DNA from: Lachnospiraceae bacterium
GTDB taxonomy: Bacteria > Bacillota_A > Clostridia > Lachnospirales > Lachnospiraceae
Length of the DNA: 15,429 nucleotides
Direction of reading: 5' to 3'
Assembly: GCA_017620345.1 (NCBI GenBank)
Contig: JAFZQP010000080.1
Span: 1 to 15,429, forward strand
The notes under the pieces were generated by a model that had not been told where the DNA came from, searched no databases, and was given only the letters and a program-made list of their open reading frames with translations. Positions 14,574 to 15,429 of this stretch are shown in pieces. The position numbers were made by a program, and so were the translations under genes. The first letter of the stretch is position 1; each line of letters begins with the position of its first letter.

Positions 14574-15429
14574 TCGATCCGGATGGTCCAGCGGGAGCAG
14601 TTCGATCCCGTATCCTTCCATCCCCGGAAAATCCTTCACCATCTGCTCCTCGGTATACCCGCCATCCTCATAGTCTTCGTAATCCTCGTAGTCCTCATCA
14701 TAATCAGGCTCGCTGACCTGACCCGATGCATCGGCACTGCGCTTCTGGAGCTCCTTGTAGATGGGCTTGGTGTACATATCACGGGTACTGAGTGTTTCGC
14801 CCGGATTCCTGTGCTTCCTGTTCTCGCTTCGTTTTCGATAGTTGTATCTTCTGTTCTCACTCCGCTTCTTGTAGCGCTTACGTTTTTTCATCTTGGCTCT
14901 TTGTGCGCTCCTGATAAAACGGAGAACTAGTTCAACCAGAAGTATCACGAAGAACAGACCGGCAACGATCATGAACAGTTTCTTTACCACATCGGAAACG
15001 GTTACGAATACCGTCTTGCGTTCGGGCTTATAACTTGTGGGCTGATCCTTTGAAGAATCCGTGATTATGTTTGCAAACTCAAACAGCTTCTCGCTCGATG
15101 CATAGTCCAGCGTTGTTCCACCGACATAATTGTCTCCTATGCGGTATTCAAGACGTGCTACAGCATTTGCAACACCCGGCTCATAATCGACCGTCACTTC
15201 TGCATCTTCAAAATTCATTCCTTTCGGTATCACGATGCTGCCGTTTCTGTTTAAGGCCAGAATGTCACGGGAGCTTCCGAGTATATCGAGATCCGTGTGG
15301 AAAAATCCCGCCGACTGTATGTTATATCTTGTCTCATTCTCCGCTACGTTCAGCTTGTCAAAGCTGGCAAACCCGTAGTCGAGGAGTTCTGCGGTATCCG
15401 TGAACTGATACGGGCTTTCATCTTTCATG
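14562..15429 (-). CDS. D-alanyl-D-alanine carboxypeptidase (peptidase S11), C-terminal part
   Basis: Only the last 288 or so codons are inside the window; the catalytic SxxK, SxN and KTG motifs lie beyond the edge. The first visible residues (PYQFTDTAELLDYGFASF) match the end of the S11 penicillin-binding domain, where TxxLLDYGF is typical. This is followed by a beta-rich region like the C-terminal domain of PBP5-type enzymes (visible residues 25-120). S11 enzymes trim the terminal D-Ala from peptidoglycan stem peptides outside the membrane. A transmembrane helix spans visible residues 151-172, followed by a very basic stretch with a repeated RSENR (KKRSENRRYNYRKRSENRK) and an acidic DYEDYEDYED tract, giving a cytoplasmic tail of over 110 residues. 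The ATG at the window edge is unlikely to be the real start. The stop lies in a repeat. Confidence 0.82.
   Translation of the reverse strand, partial: MKDESPYQFTDTAELLDYGFASFDKLNVAENETRYNIQSAGFFHTDLDILGSSRDILALNRNGSIVIPKGMNFEDAEVTVDYEPGVANAVARLEYRIGDNYVGGTTLDYASSEKLFEFANIITDSSKDQPTSYKPERKTVFVTVSDVVKKLFMIVAGLFFVILLVELVLRFIRSAQRAKMKKRKRYKKRSENRRYNYRKRSENRKHRNPGETLSTRDMYTKPIYKELQKRSADASGQVSEPDYDEDYEDYEDYEDGGYTEEQMVKDFPGMEGYGIELLPLDHPDRWRM

Noticed and set aside
14449..14930. Several plus-strand reading frames running through the repeats and the carboxypeptidase tail
   Set aside because: They arise from repeat sequence and the antisense of an Asp/Tyr/Glu-rich tract; no ribosome binding site or homology pattern is visible.

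Overview
The window looks like chromosomal DNA of a Clostridia member, most likely Lachnospiraceae. This rests on the gene families (RicT/PSP1, a YaaR-type protein, DUF1002, an S11 carboxypeptidase with a transmembrane anchor and cytoplasmic tail), strong AGGAGG ribosome binding sites and moderate GC. The placement is inference from the proteins; no rRNA or tRNA is present. All thirteen genes run on the minus strand, so transcription goes from high to low coordinates.

Region 1 (15429-14562) is the 3' end of an S11 D-Ala-D-Ala carboxypeptidase cut by the window edge. It is followed by a 341-base gene-free stretch (14221-14561) packed with nested direct and inverted repeats. Region 2 (14220-11792) is a two-gene unit: peptidase T, then a FAD-dependent oxidoreductase of the protoporphyrinogen oxidase/UDP-galactopyranose mutase-like group. 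It is bordered on both sides by copies of one structured repeat in opposite orientation (A at 11655-11788, B at 14260-14431).

Region 3 (11565-6773) starts with an AftB-like GT-C membrane glycosyltransferase and a HdeD-like (DUF308) membrane protein. It then enters a conserved Firmicutes housekeeping locus: an Orn/Lys/Arg decarboxylase-family protein (yaaO), a guanylate kinase-like protein in the place where Bacillus has tmk, and yaaR. A second structured repeat (C, 6617-6750) separates yaaR from Region 4 (6602-9): holB, ricT/yaaT, yabB-type tRNA methyltransferase, rsmI, metG, a secreted DUF1002 protein and a GNAT acetyltransferase. Most junctions overlap or are a few bases apart, so this is probably one long operon for replication clamp loading, RNA modification and translation.

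The order yaaO-(tmk)-yaaR-holB-yaaT-yabB-rsmI-metS matches Bacillus subtilis, but yaaQ, yabA, yazA and abrB are absent. The most unusual content is not in the genes. Repeats A and B keep their 5' and 3' modules nearly identical, while the arm between them differs in sequence and length yet forms a base-paired stem in both, as expected of a folded RNA or single-stranded DNA element. Repeat C has an 18-bp interrupted outer stem enclosing three hairpins and sits directly against holB, which has no visible Shine-Dalgarno sequence.
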